From Methyloprofundus sp. (GTDB lineage Bacteria; Pseudomonadota; Gammaproteobacteria; Methylococcales; Methylomonadaceae), in contig DUBW01000001.1 of the NCBI GenBank assembly GCA_012960135.1, positions 1 through 50,399 on the forward strand: a stretch of DNA of 50,399 nucleotides, written 5' to 3'. The notes under the pieces are model-generated. The model had not been told where the DNA came from. It saw only the letters and a program-made list of their open reading frames with translations, and ran no database searches. Shown piece after piece: positions 13,120-22,310 of the stretch; within the stretch, counting starts at the first letter, position 1; every line of letters begins with the position of its first letter. The translations under genes were made by a program, and so were the position numbers.

Positions 13120-15378
13120 TTAGTCTTCGGTATTTGTAGCAGGTGGTTGTGGTTTAGATTCTGTGGGTGTTTTTGCGGCAACTATATTTTTTTGATAATT
13201 TGCTGCATAAGATTGTGTTTCGGTATTTTTATCATAGTTCGCTTGTGCGTCTTTTGATTCCTGTTGCATGACTGGCTTGCCATTATCCTTGGCTGGTGAA
13301 GACTTATCAGAGGCATTGTTATTATTTTCTGCTTCTTGTTTTTCAGTTCTCGGCTTTCTGTTATAGCCTCTACGATTAGGTTTTCTATTCTGGTTTCTTG
13401 GTTTAGGAGTTGTTGACTCACTATTAGTCTCAGCCGGTTTTACAGCTGACTCCTTTGTGCCTTTTTCCGGGCTAGCGTTTTGCGTTGAAGTCGTACCACT
13501 GTCAGTAGAGCTGTCACTCTGTGATTTGTTACGATTACGATTACGATTATTAGCGTTCCTATTCCGGTTTCTATTATTAGAATTTCTCCGGTTATTAGGA
13601 TTTCTACGATTGTTCTGCGACTTTTCGTTTTCAGCTCTGGCTGGTTTTGCAGGTTCTTCGATAGTTTCTGCAGTATCCTCTGTAGAGGAACCAATGAGCT
13701 TAGTCCAGAAACGATTAATTAAGCCGGCCGAAGTTTTCTTGTTTTGTACCGGTGCAACAGGTGCAGTGGGTGCAGGTGCGTCGGGTAAAAATTCCTTAAT
13801 TGCCGCTTGTTTGGCTATAGGCGCTGCTTGCCTGGCAAACTCGGGTAATGCAAGATCATCCGCTTTTATTTGAGTGTAACTGGAGTTATCTTCAGTCCCG
13901 TCCTCATCTTTAGATTTGATACGCTCTATATCGTATGCTGGCGTTTCCAAGTGCTTACTAGGCAAGACAATAATGCGTACATTCAAACGCGACTCAATCT
14001 GGTCGATAGAAGGGCGCTTCTCATTGAGTAAGAAGGTAGCGCATTCAATAGGCAAGTGAGCAACAACCTTATCAGTGCCACTCTTCATTGCTTCTTCTTC
14101 AAGTATACGTAATACCGACAGAGCAACGGATTCAACATTTCGTATCTCACCCTGGCCATTACAGCGAGGGCAAGTCAGCTGTGTTGTATCACCCAGAGAA
14201 GGGCGCAATCTTTGCCGTGACATCTCTAGTAAACCAAAGCGTGAAATACGACTGGTTTGGATGCGGGCACGATCAATTTTTAAGGCATCTCGAATTCTAT
14301 TTTCGACGGCACGCTGGTTTTTATTGGCCAGCATATCGATAAAATCGATCACAAACAATCCGCCTAAATCACGTAATCTTAATTGCCGTGCAATCTCATC
14401 TGCGGCTTCCAGATTAGTATTAAGCGCAGTGTCTTCGATATCACTGCCTTTCGTTGAGCGCGCAGAGTTTATATCGATTGAAGTCAGTGCTTCGGTGTGA
14501 TCAATCACCAGTTCTCCACCTGATGGGAGAGGTACTTCGCGGCTATAGGCAGTCTCAATTTGAGATTCAATCTGATAGCGGTTAAACAAAGGGACGTCAT
14601 CACTGTATAACTTGGCTTTTTGCAGATAGTGCGGCATAACCTGTTTAAGGAAATTATGCACTAGCTTAAAGGATGACTCTTTATCAATCAGGATTTCATC
14701 TATATCGGCACGTAAATGATCGCGTAAGGCCCGAATAATGACATTGCTTTCCTGGAAAATTAGAAAGGGCTTATTTTGCTCTTTAGATGAGCGGTCAATT
14801 GCTTCCCATAACTGCAGCAGATAATTCAGGTCCCATTGCAATTCTTCGGTGCTTTTTCCGCAACCTGCAGTGCGCACAATGAGCCCCATATCTTCAGGCA
14901 CTTCAAGTCCTGCCATAGCATCACGCAACTCATTACGTGTATCGCCTTCAATGCGTCTAGAAATACCACCTGCTTTGGGGTTATTAGGCATAAGAACCAG
15001 ATAGGTGCCAGCCAGACTAATATAGGTAGTGAGCGCAGCACCTTTGTTACCACGTTCTTCTTTTTCAATCTGAACGATAATTTCCTGTCCTTCTTTTAAC
15101 CGTTCTTTGATTTTAGCGCGACTTAAATTTAGGTCATCTGAGCCTACTGCGCTGGGTGAAACTTCTTTCAGGGGTAAAAATCCGTGTTTATCAACACCGT
15201 AATTAATAAAGGCTGCTTCCAGGCTGGGTTCAATACGGGTAATAATACCTTTATAGATATTCGATTTTTTTTGTTCGTGTGAAGGGTGTTCTATGTCAAA
15301 ATCATAAAGTTTTTGACCATCTACCAATGCTACTCGCAGTTCTTCAGGCTGCGATGCGTTGATAAGCATTCTTTTCAT
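13120..15378 (-). CDS. rne: Ribonuclease E
   Basis: RNase E is the membrane-associated endonuclease that starts mRNA decay and matures rRNA and tRNA. The catalytic half (about 1-500) carries the S1 domain after MKRMLINASQ, the RNase H-like and 5'-sensor regions, the Mg-binding Asp residues in TSIDINSAR and VIDFIDM, and the zinc-link CPRCNGQG near residue 400. At 752 residues it is shorter than the E. coli enzyme (1061). The disordered C-terminal half is reduced to an Arg/Asn-rich tract (NNRNRNRNANNRNRNRN), which probably binds RNA, and a Gln/Asn/Lys-rich end. AAGGAT precedes the ATG. Long upstream spacing, divergence from rluC and a strong terminator fit a single-gene, autoregulated unit. Confidence 0.97.
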   Translation of the reverse strand: MKRMLINASQPEELRVALVDGQKLYDFDIEHPSHEQKKSNIYKGIITRIEPSLEAAFINYGVDKHGFLPLKEVSPSAVGSDDLNLSRAKIKERLKEGQEIIVQIEKEERGNKGAALTTYISLAGTYLVLMPNNPKAGGISRRIEGDTRNELRDAMAGLEVPEDMGLIVRTAGCGKSTEELQWDLNYLLQLWEAIDRSSKEQNKPFLIFQESNVIIRALRDHLRADIDEILIDKESSFKLVHNFLKQVMPHYLQKAKLYSDDVPLFNRYQIESQIETAYSREVPLPSGGELVIDHTEALTSIDINSARSTKGSDIEDTALNTNLEAADEIARQLRLRDLGGLFVIDFIDMLANKNQRAVENRIRDALKIDRARIQTSRISRFGLLEMSRQRLRPSLGDTTQLTCPRCNGQGEIRNVESVALSVLRILEEEAMKSGTDKVVAHLPIECATFLLNEKRPSIDQIESRLNVRIIVLPSKHLETPAYDIERIKSKDEDGTEDNSSYTQIKADDLALPEFARQAAPIAKQAAIKEFLPDAPAPTAPVAPVQNKKTSAGLINRFWTKLIGSSTEDTAETIEEPAKPARAENEKSQNNRRNPNNRRNSNNRNRNRNANNRNRNRNKSQSDSSTDSGTTSTQNASPEKGTKESAVKPAETNSESTTPKPRNQNRKPNRRGYNRKPRTEKQEAENNNNASDKSSPAKDNGKPVMQQESKDAQANYDKNTETQSYAANYQKNIVAAKTPTESKPQPPATNTED

Positions 15379-16095
15379 TAATTTATCCTTGCATGACCTT
15401 GATATTCCGTGCAGAAGATAAATAAGTCTATGTATTATTAAAGGTTACTGGCTATCTAATAGCGACTAACAGATACAATCTATGCAAACTAGTGTGATAG
15501 CACATAGCAAGCTATGCGTATGATTCACACAAAATAAGTCCATAAAAAGACACAAAGTTGAAACGCTGATTTCTAATATCAGTTATTGCGTTATGGCAAT
15601 AGTATTTTCGTTTCAGCTAAGTGATTGACTGACTGGTTGAAAACACATATTCAGGAGCAGGCTAGGAAATAATGTAGCGCTCTACTGGTGTTAACTATCA
15701 ACCTATTTGCAGCCTGAAAACACACGATCTTATTTATCGTTCGGCCTTTATCAGGTCGAGTATCGCTCGTCATGGGTCGAGCGAAAAAACCCAAAATCTG
15801 TTCTTGCTTGATTATTACGTTTTTTGTCTACGTGTAGGACCACGTATATTTCTTTGTTATACTTTGCTCTTGCCAGATAATCCCTTTTGTCGGGAGATTA
15901 GGTTACTTTCATTGTAGACAGTTAACTTATCGGCACAAAACAACACTAACTCGTCTTTGTGTTATGCATTGTTAATAACAAGCTGTGTATAAACTACATT
16001 TATTTTCAGTTTATACCTTATTAATTATAACCTGTTATACAGTTGATTGTAATAAACTTATAGTATATAGCCGTAAACTCTACTATTATGTGCCG
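15379..16095. promoter_or_regulatory. rne/rluC divergent control region and rne leader
   Basis: This gap of about 700 bases holds no gene but must carry promoters for both directions. In E. coli the long rne leader folds into hairpins through which RNase E controls its own mRNA. Here a stem CGCTCG/CGAGCG (15764-15769 with 15778-15783, loop of eight) and a weaker TAATCCC/GGGAGATTA pairing near 15880-15902 are visible. A TTTGTTATACT stretch near 15850-15862 could supply a -10 element for rluC. The regulatory role is inferred from position and precedent; no sequence match to the E. coli leader was seen. Confidence 0.45.
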
Positions 16096-17049
16096 ATGAA
16101 AAAAGAGGAAAACAACGCGATACCAAAGGTATATTTCATTGAAATTACAGATGCGCATGAAGGACAGCGCTTAGATAATTTCTTAATGAAAGTGCTTAAA
16201 GGGGTGCCAAAAAGCCGTATTTACCGCATTATCCGCAAGGGTGAAGTCCGAATTAATAAAGGACGCTGTGATGCAAAACGCAAATTACTCCAGGGAGATA
16301 TTGTCAGGATTCCGCCGATACGCGTTGCCGAAGAAAAGGAGTTTATAGCTGCTCCCGCCTACCTGACTGCGCGGCTAAAACATGATATTTTATTTGAAGA
16401 TGATGCCATCTTAGTGATCAATAAACCCTCCGGGTTTGCAGTGCACGGTGGTTCAGGAATAAGCTCAGGCATTATAGAAGCTTTGCGTGAAATACGCCCT
16501 GACAGTCGCTTTCTTGAATTAGTGCACCGCCTAGATCGAGATACCTCAGGGTGCTTGATTATCGCTAAAAAGCGCAGTGCTTTACGCACATTACATGAAT
16601 ATTTTAGAGGTAGTGGTGTCAAGAAAAACTATCTCGCTTTATTGCAGGGGCGCTGGGAAAAGAAAAAATTAGTCGTTGATCAACCTTTGTTAAAAAATGT
16701 CAGTCATGGCGGTGAGCGCATGGTAAAAATTAGTTCAGCAGGCAAGGCGTCGCAGACCTTATTTAGACGCCTGACCCTATACAACGACGCTACTTTAGTT
16801 GAAGCTTCGCCTTATACAGGGCGTACTCATCAAATACGGGTACATGCGGCTTGGCTAGGACATGGGATAATAGGAGATGAGCGTTATGGCGAGCATGAAA
16901 TCAATAAAAATTTCCGAAAACGCGGCTTTAAACGCTTGTTCCTGCATGCTCACAAATTACAATTTGCACACCCTGTCACTGGAGAGTTGCTTAAAATAAC
17001 GGCACCTTTACCCGATGATTTGCAGCTTTTATTAGACAATGAAAAATAG
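16096..17049 (+). CDS. rluC: 23S rRNA pseudouridine(955/2504/2580) synthase RluC
   Basis: RluC makes three pseudouridines in the peptidyl-transferase region of 23S rRNA. From the chosen ATG it has 317 residues. An N-terminal S4 RNA-binding domain (QRLDNFLMKVLKGVPKS and IRKGEVRIN) precedes the RluA-type catalytic domain with Asp147 in HRLDRDTSG. Further motifs are the KNYLALLQG strand and TGRTHQIRVHAAWLGHGIIGDERYG. The frame is open upstream to 15985, but that stretch (VYTLLIITCYTVD) does not belong to the family, so I start at 16096; GTG at 16090 is an alternative. No clear ribosome site is seen. Divergence from rne is conserved in gammaproteobacteria. Confidence 0.95.
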   Translation: MKKEENNAIPKVYFIEITDAHEGQRLDNFLMKVLKGVPKSRIYRIIRKGEVRINKGRCDAKRKLLQGDIVRIPPIRVAEEKEFIAAPAYLTARLKHDILFEDDAILVINKPSGFAVHGGSGISSGIIEALREIRPDSRFLELVHRLDRDTSGCLIIAKKRSALRTLHEYFRGSGVKKNYLALLQGRWEKKKLVVDQPLLKNVSHGGERMVKISSAGKASQTLFRRLTLYNDATLVEASPYTGRTHQIRVHAAWLGHGIIGDERYGEHEINKNFRKRGFKRLFLHAHKLQFAHPVTGELLKITAPLPDDLQLLLDNEK

Positions 17050-17190
17050 CAGTTCCTAAAGACTGGAATTAATTAAAATTTTAGTTTTTATGCGGAATCG
17101 GGGTGATTACTCTGCCAGGCCTGCCCGCACGAAGTATAATAACGCCCAAACAACTAGTTAAAGACTACTGAAAAATTAAGGAGACCATGC

Positions 17191-18180
17191 ATGAGTGAAA
17201 ACCAGTGGGATAGCCCAGATTCTAAAGATAAAGATATGCACAATGGCTGGGAGCGAGAAGCCATAGAAAAGCTTGCTTTTGCAGCTGTTACCGAGCAACG
17301 CCGTGCAAGACGCTGGGGTATATTCTTTAAAAGTTTAATGTTCATCTATCTGGCAGCTATTATAGGCGTAGGTATGTATCCATCGCTCAAGCAAAGTATG
17401 TGGAATGGGGATGGAGATGATAAAGGGCATACCGCCGTCATTAATATCTCCGGCGTGATTGCAGAAGGTAAGGAAGCGAATGCCGATTCAATTATTAAAG
17501 CCTTGCGTAATGCCATTAAAGATGAAGATACTAAAGGCATTATCCTGCATGTGAACAGCCCTGGTGGGAGTCCGGTTCAGGCATCTTATATTTACAATGA
17601 AATACGCAAAATTAAAGCCGAACACCCTGAGTTGCCAATTCATGCGGTCGCATCCGATATTTGCACATCTGGTTGTTATTACATTGTTTCTGCTGTAGAT
17701 AATATTTATGTTAATCCAGCGACACTGGTCGGGTCTATCGGCGTTATTATGGAAGGGTTTGGTTTTGTAGGTGCTATGAAGAAACTGGGTATTGAGCGCC
17801 GCCTGGTTACAGCGGGGGCACACAAGGCATTAATGGATCCTTTTTCTCCCGAGAAAACAGGTGAAAGAAAATATATGCAACAAGTGCTGGCACAAGTTCA
17901 TCAGCAATTCATTACCGCAGTAAAAGATGGTCGTGGTGAGCGTCTTCAAATCGATGACGATACTTTTTCGGGGCTAGTCTGGACAGGAGAACAGGGTATA
18001 ACGTTTGGTCTGGTTGACGGTTTTGGCGATGATGATAGTGTGGCTACCGATATTATTGGTGCTAAAAAGCGAGTTGACTTTACTATCCAAGAACGCTTGA
18101 TTGATCGCTTAACTGGACAAATAGCATCTTCATTTACACAATCAATCAGTAACGTCAGTCAGCAATTGATGCTGCAATAA
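17191..18180 (+). CDS. sppA: Signal peptide peptidase SppA, short (36K) type
   Basis: This is a serine peptidase of family S49 that degrades cleaved signal peptides at the inner membrane. The 329 residues have an N-terminal cytoplasmic tail, one membrane helix (about 43-63) and a periplasmic catalytic domain. ILHVNSPGGSP is the oxyanion region, the nucleophile is probably Ser160 in ICTSGCYYI, and the general base Lys212 lies in GAHKALMDPFSP. Cys residues flank the serine (158 and 162); the family usually has Gly at the second place. AAGGAG before the ATG is a good ribosome site. It lies downstream of rluC, a common gammaproteobacterial order. Confidence 0.93.
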   Translation: MSENQWDSPDSKDKDMHNGWEREAIEKLAFAAVTEQRRARRWGIFFKSLMFIYLAAIIGVGMYPSLKQSMWNGDGDDKGHTAVINISGVIAEGKEANADSIIKALRNAIKDEDTKGIILHVNSPGGSPVQASYIYNEIRKIKAEHPELPIHAVASDICTSGCYYIVSAVDNIYVNPATLVGSIGVIMEGFGFVGAMKKLGIERRLVTAGAHKALMDPFSPEKTGERKYMQQVLAQVHQQFITAVKDGRGERLQIDDDTFSGLVWTGEQGITFGLVDGFGDDDSVATDIIGAKKRVDFTIQERLIDRLTGQIASSFTQSISNVSQQLMLQ

Positions 18181-18227
18181 TTGGTTTTTTAGGATAAAAA
18201 AAGGATAACATTTAGGGTAAGTATGCT

Positions 18228-19232
18228 GTGCAGTTTTCCGCGACGAAAAAACGTTTAGTACAAATATTGGCAGATGGTCAATTTCATTCAGGAACTGACC
18301 TTGCTGAACAATTAAGCATCAGTCGCTCTGCTGTGTGGAAGAATATCAATGGCCTAGAAGAGCAGGGCATTGATATTACTGCAGTGAACGGAAAAGGTTA
18401 TCGTCTACACTCGGAACTTGAATTGCTGGATAAAAAGCTAATCTTTAGCTTATTCAATCACCCAACCCGGCAGTGTCTGGCAGAGCTTGAAATCCACGAT
18501 CAAATAGGTTCTACCAATAGCCATCTTGTTGCATTAAGTAATGACCAACCTGAGGCCTCAGCTATTGTCTGTCTAGCGGAGCAACAGACTGCGGGTAAAG
18601 GCCGGCGGGGCAGGCAATGGGTGTCTCCATTTGGCAGTAATATTTATGCTTCATTAGTCTGGCAATTTGAGCAGGGACCGGCAAGTTTATCCGGCTTAAG
18701 CCTGGCTATTGGCGTTGCCGTTATTAAAGCACTGGAAATACATGGTGTACATGGCGCAGGTCTAAAATGGCCAAATGATATCTATTGGCAGCAACGAAAA
18801 CTGGGTGGCATTCTAGTTGAAGTATCAGGAGAAGCTGATGGCCCTTGTCATGCTGTCATTGGCTTAGGTTTAAATCTTTATCTGTCTGATCAGCATGGCT
18901 CCAAAATCGAACAGGACTGGGTTGATATAAACTCAATTCTGGATGAATCTCAACAGGTTTCTCGAAATCAATTAGTCGCAACATTGATTGAGCAACTCGT
19001 GGCTGTAACCCGGTCATATACGCCATCCTCCTTTGCCCTTTATCGCGATGAATGGCGGAAATTTGATTGTATGCAAGGACAACAAGTCAGTTTATTTATG
19101 GGTCATACAAAAATTAACGGGACTGTTTTAGGCATCAATGATGATGGCTTGTTGTTATTGCAAACAGCAACAGGTGCAACGCAAAGCTTCGCCTCTGGAG
19201 AAGTAAGTTTCCGCAGTTATGCTACTGATTGA
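18228..19232 (+). CDS. birA: Biotin-protein ligase / biotin operon repressor BirA
   Basis: BirA activates biotin with ATP and attaches it to biotin carboxyl carrier protein. The N-terminal winged helix (about 1-65, with SRSAVWKNINGLEEQG) means it can also repress biotin genes. The ligase domain shows IGSTNSH, the biotinyl-AMP loop GKGRRGRQWVSP, and LKWPNDIYW with KLGGILVE. A C-terminal SH3-like domain completes the 334 residues. The start is GTG at 18228 with AGGG eleven bases upstream; a nearby ATG is out of frame. It overlaps coaX by 14 bases, so the two cofactor genes are coupled. Confidence 0.96.
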   Translation: MQFSATKKRLVQILADGQFHSGTDLAEQLSISRSAVWKNINGLEEQGIDITAVNGKGYRLHSELELLDKKLIFSLFNHPTRQCLAELEIHDQIGSTNSHLVALSNDQPEASAIVCLAEQQTAGKGRRGRQWVSPFGSNIYASLVWQFEQGPASLSGLSLAIGVAVIKALEIHGVHGAGLKWPNDIYWQQRKLGGILVEVSGEADGPCHAVIGLGLNLYLSDQHGSKIEQDWVDINSILDESQQVSRNQLVATLIEQLVAVTRSYTPSSFALYRDEWRKFDCMQGQQVSLFMGHTKINGTVLGINDDGLLLLQTATGATQSFASGEVSFRSYATD

Positions 19233-19944
19233 TATTGGTAATACCCGCATAAAATGGGCACAACAGCATGCTGACCAACCGGAAAAAATGCATGCTATTG
19301 TGCATATTAATCAAAATATCGATAATTCCTTAATAAGTGCATGGCAAGATTTAAACAAGCCAGACAAAATTTACCTAGCCTGCGTAGGTCCACAAAATAT
19401 TAAGCAACAAATAGTACACTTCGCAGAGCGATTATGGCCAGCTGTCAACGTTCAAGAAATTTATACCCGAAAATATGCTCATGGCGTATGCAATGCCTAT
19501 CCAAAATATAATAAACTCGGAGTGGATCGTTGGCTTGCCCTACTTGCCGCTTATCATTATTATAATGCGCCCGTGTGTATCGTATCTTGTGGCTCGGCAT
19601 TAACTCTGGATATCGTCGATAGGCAAGGGCAGCACTTAGGTGGGATGATTATGCCCGGCTTGAATTTGATGCAACAGGCATTGTCGAGAGGGGCAGCAAA
19701 TTTGAACTATTGTACTAAGCAATACCCTTTAGGCTTAGCCAATAATACTGAAGCTGCGATATATAATGGCAACCTTAGTGCAATTCAAGGCTTTATCGAA
19801 CGAGGACTGTCAGAATATAAAAAGCCGCTGCAGCTAATATTAACCGGAGGCGATGCGGGGTTTGTGGCGGCGAATTTAAAGTTAGAAGCAACTATTGATA
19901 CCCAATTAGTACTCAAGGGCCTGGCCTTAGTTGCGAACGAGTAG
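19219..19944 (+). CDS. coaX: Type III pantothenate kinase
   Basis: CoaX phosphorylates pantothenate, the first step of coenzyme A synthesis, and unlike CoaA it is not feedback-inhibited by CoA. Its 241 residues fold as an ASKHA kinase. LLIDIGNTRIKWA forms the phosphate loop, LGVDRWLALLAAY follows, SCGSALTLDIVD carries the second Asp, and LTGGDAGF closes the adenosine site. The GGMIMPGLNLMQQAL stretch is typical of CoaX. It starts within the last codons of birA, a widespread birA-coaX pairing, and a small membrane protein gene follows after seven bases. Confidence 0.95.
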   Translation: MLLIDIGNTRIKWAQQHADQPEKMHAIVHINQNIDNSLISAWQDLNKPDKIYLACVGPQNIKQQIVHFAERLWPAVNVQEIYTRKYAHGVCNAYPKYNKLGVDRWLALLAAYHYYNAPVCIVSCGSALTLDIVDRQGQHLGGMIMPGLNLMQQALSRGAANLNYCTKQYPLGLANNTEAAIYNGNLSAIQGFIERGLSEYKKPLQLILTGGDAGFVAANLKLEATIDTQLVLKGLALVANE

Positions 19945-19951
19945 GTATATT

Positions 19952-20143
19952 GTGAGATTTATATTTTATCTGACTTTATTGATCAATATTATTTTTTTCC
20001 TTTGGGAATACCGCAAAGGCGCACCTGAGATTTATTTTCCACAACGTTTGGAATATTCACAGGGTAATGCGCAAAACATTATCTTACTTAACAATTCTCC
20101 AGAGATACCAGAAGAGAAAATTAGGCGAATCAGGGCATCGTAG
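19952..20143 (+). CDS. Small membrane-anchored protein, possibly an SPOR protein without its SPOR domain
   Basis: The 63 residues begin with one hydrophobic helix (MRFIFYLTLLINIIFFLW) and continue as a short polar tail that includes NAQNIILLNNSPE. In many gammaproteobacteria the gene after birA-coaX encodes a protein with just this beginning, a helix followed by a PRLVLLSE-like stretch, and then a C-terminal SPOR peptidoglycan-binding domain. Here the frame stops before any SPOR domain and the next 450 bases are non-coding, so it looks truncated. I chose GTG at 19952, where AGTAGG lies about eight bases upstream; TTG at 19931 inside coaX is an alternative. Whether the remnant is still functional cannot be told. 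Confidence 0.55.
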   Translation: MRFIFYLTLLINIIFFLWEYRKGAPEIYFPQRLEYSQGNAQNIILLNNSPEIPEEKIRRIRAS

Positions 20144-20163
20144 AATTTAATCAATCCCGTTAC

Positions 20164-20210
20164 ATTGTGGGCTTGGATGCCGGGCCTGGAACTTAGCCCG
20201 GCGCACAATA
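20164..20210. repeat. GC-rich palindrome, REP-like
   Basis: GCCGGGC (20179-20185) and GCCCGGC (20196-20202) pair perfectly over a ten-base loop. Outside them ATTGTG (20164-20169) also matches CACAAT further right, giving a bipartite stem of about 47 bases. It follows the truncated gene 19952-20143 and may serve as its terminator, but there is no T-run. It resembles REP-type intergenic repeats. I saw no second copy in this window. Confidence 0.5.
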
Positions 20211-20591
20211 AATTACACCACAGAGTTTTTTTGCCTCCAATTGCGGCGAATACAATGGGGAGCATCATAGTTCGCCCTATCAAATAACGCTTCACCAAAC
20301 ACTAAAATGGGTGTAAAGCTTCTCATCTGGATTCCTTTATTTGTCACCGTTTCCATTACCACATTAACACAATACATTAATTGTTAAAATTAGATGGTTT
20401 TAGTGCTGACCATATTATATTCGAGTAAAGGCAGGCAAAAAATGATATTAATTGAAATCAGTTAACCCTTTAAGTCCTTGATGTTACGTAAGTGTATAGA
20501 GAAAATAATTAAATAGTTTAATTTTATACATGAAAAAACAATCACCTACTGCTATAATCTAATTAAGTTTATAAACTCTGCAGGAGGGGAT
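20211..20591 (+). promoter_or_regulatory. Upstream region of the amidase gene with a -10 box
   Basis: No gene is seen here. GCTATAATCT at 20551-20560 contains a perfect TATAAT, 33 bases before the amidase ATG. The -35 region about 17 bases upstream (near ATGAAAAAA) is a poor match. AGGAGG at 20582-20587 is a near-ideal ribosome site five bases before the start, so strong translation of the amidase is expected. Confidence 0.55.
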
Positions 20592-21932
20592 ATGCGAAGA
20601 TTAAGTATTTTATTGATTCTGGTTATTTTAAATATCTCAGTCGGCTTTGCATCGCAAACTAAAATCAAAACATTACGTATTAGTTCAAGTAGCGATAATA
20701 CTCGCTTAGTCTTTGATGTGTCTGCCATACCGAAACATAAGGTGTTTCAACTAAGCAATCCAAATAGATTGGTGATTGATTTTAGTAATGCTTATTTAGA
20801 AAAAAATCTCAATCAACCACAAAAAAACCATCCACTATTAACCGGATTACGCACAGCGCATCGCAATAAAAATGACTTGCGTGTGGTGATTGACTTACAG
20901 AGCAGCGTTGTAGCTAAAAGCTTTGTGTTGAGTGCCAATAAAAAATATGGCCCACGCATCGTTGTGGATTTGCCGTTAAAAAATCAGGCTGTAATCGCGA
21001 AAAGAACATTCTATAAAAAAAGCAGCTATACAAAAACCAGACCTGTTAAAACTACTAAGCGTTTTGCTAAGCCCTTTGTAGTTGCTGTCGATGCGGGACA
21101 TGGTGGCAAAGACTCGGGTGCTAGAGGCAAACACGGTACTTTAGAGAAAAAAGTAGTCTATCAAATAGCGAGAAAATTGGCAGCACTCATAAATAAGCAA
21201 CCCGGGATGAAAGCAATTATGGTGCGTAAGGGTGATTATTATGTCAGTTTGCGCGAGCGTATGAAAATTGCCAGAAAAGCAGATGCCGACTTATTTGTTT
21301 CAATCCATGCGGATGCATTCAAAAAGGCAAATGTCAGTGGCGCATCGGTCTTTACCTTATCGCGTCGCGGTGCGACAAGTGAAGCAGCCCGCTGGTTAGC
21401 AAAACATGAAAATGCCGCTGATTTAATCGGTGGGATTAGTTTGGATGATAAGGATGACGTATTAGCTTCTGTATTGTTAGACCTATCCCAGAGCGCTTCT
21501 CAGGATATTAGCCAACTGGTTGCCAAAGAAGTATTAAAGAATTTTGGCCGTATAGGTAATTTACATTCCCATAAAGTACAAAAAGCCGGATTTATGGTCT
21601 TAAAATCTCCAGATATACCATCCATTCTGGTTGAAACCGCTTTTATATCCAACCCGAAAGAAGAGCGCCGTCTAAAAAGCAGTAAATATCAATTGAAAAT
21701 GGCACAGGCGATTAAAAAAGGTATTATGTCTTATGCCGCGAAACATTCTGTTGTCTTAAATACATTATCCATTGCCGACGCATCCGCACATAAAATTTCT
21801 AAAGGTGAAACATTACTGGGTATTGCACTAAAATATAGACTGACTTTAGACCAGCTTAAACAGGCGAATACCATTTCAAAAAACAATAATATTAGGGTAG
21901 GGCAGGTATTATCGATTCCTGTAGGAATATAG
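20592..21932 (+). CDS. amiB: N-acetylmuramoyl-L-alanine amidase, AmiB type
   Basis: This exported hydrolase cuts the bond between muramic acid and the peptide stem so daughter cells can separate. The 446 residues show a signal peptide (about 1-20, cleaved after GFA), an AMIN septal-targeting domain (about 25-130), a basic linker, and an Amidase_3 domain (about 160-390) with the zinc ligands in VAVDAGHGGKDSGARG, the Glu in GTLEKK and the His in SIHADAF. A C-terminal LysM repeat (HKISKGETLLGIALKYRLT) binds peptidoglycan; LysM is typical of AmiB rather than AmiC. The gene stands alone, whereas amiB usually lies beside tsaE and mutL, so the symbol is by domain layout. Confidence 0.9.
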   Translation: MRRLSILLILVILNISVGFASQTKIKTLRISSSSDNTRLVFDVSAIPKHKVFQLSNPNRLVIDFSNAYLEKNLNQPQKNHPLLTGLRTAHRNKNDLRVVIDLQSSVVAKSFVLSANKKYGPRIVVDLPLKNQAVIAKRTFYKKSSYTKTRPVKTTKRFAKPFVVAVDAGHGGKDSGARGKHGTLEKKVVYQIARKLAALINKQPGMKAIMVRKGDYYVSLRERMKIARKADADLFVSIHADAFKKANVSGASVFTLSRRGATSEAARWLAKHENAADLIGGISLDDKDDVLASVLLDLSQSASQDISQLVAKEVLKNFGRIGNLHSHKVQKAGFMVLKSPDIPSILVETAFISNPKEERRLKSSKYQLKMAQAIKKGIMSYAAKHSVVLNTLSIADASAHKISKGETLLGIALKYRLTLDQLKQANTISKNNNIRVGQVLSIPVGI

Positions 21933-22075
21933 CAAATAAAGAATAGGAATTCCAAACTACAAACTGAATTTTTCACTTTTTTAGTTTTGAAGCTGATAGA
22001 AACTTGTTGCATGTTCCGGAAGAACTTGCAGATTCAGCCTGTTTAGAAAGCTACTAGCTTACCGTTTAATCAAAC

Positions 22076-22310
22076 TCATAGTATACGCTCTGTCGGGTTA
22101 ACTGCGTTATCATCCCAATACGGAGTTTGATCTATCTCCGCACAGAATATAGGCGGGTCACAAACCGGAGAAATCGTCGGCGCATTAGGCGCTAATACAC
22201 CATGATAGACACCACGGGGGGCGGGATCAATACCGCCATTCGCTCAAGAAACTCCACTGGCGTGAGCCGCAGTATAGTTTGCCCAATACCTTGATGATCA
22301 CCGCCTTTTA
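22076..22310 (-). pseudogene. Remnant of an IS91-like transposase C-terminus
   Basis: The minus strand reads QTILRLTPVEFLERMAVLIPPP and then, one frame over, RGVYHGVLAPNAP, ending DQTPYWDDN and a TGA at 22076. These match in order the end of Y2/IS91-like transposases, where a conserved PPPR..HGVLAPN block is followed by a Pro/Trp-rich tail. The frame breaks within the run of C bases near 22225 by one base. Part of the stretch between the APN block and the tail also appears to be missing. The catalytic region is absent. The assignment is from memory of the family motif and is moderately secure. Confidence 0.6.

Noticed and set aside
13457-13873. A 138-codon plus-strand frame inside rne
   Set aside because: It mirrors the repetitive Arg/Asn-rich part of rne on the other strand and has no independent start signal or family match.
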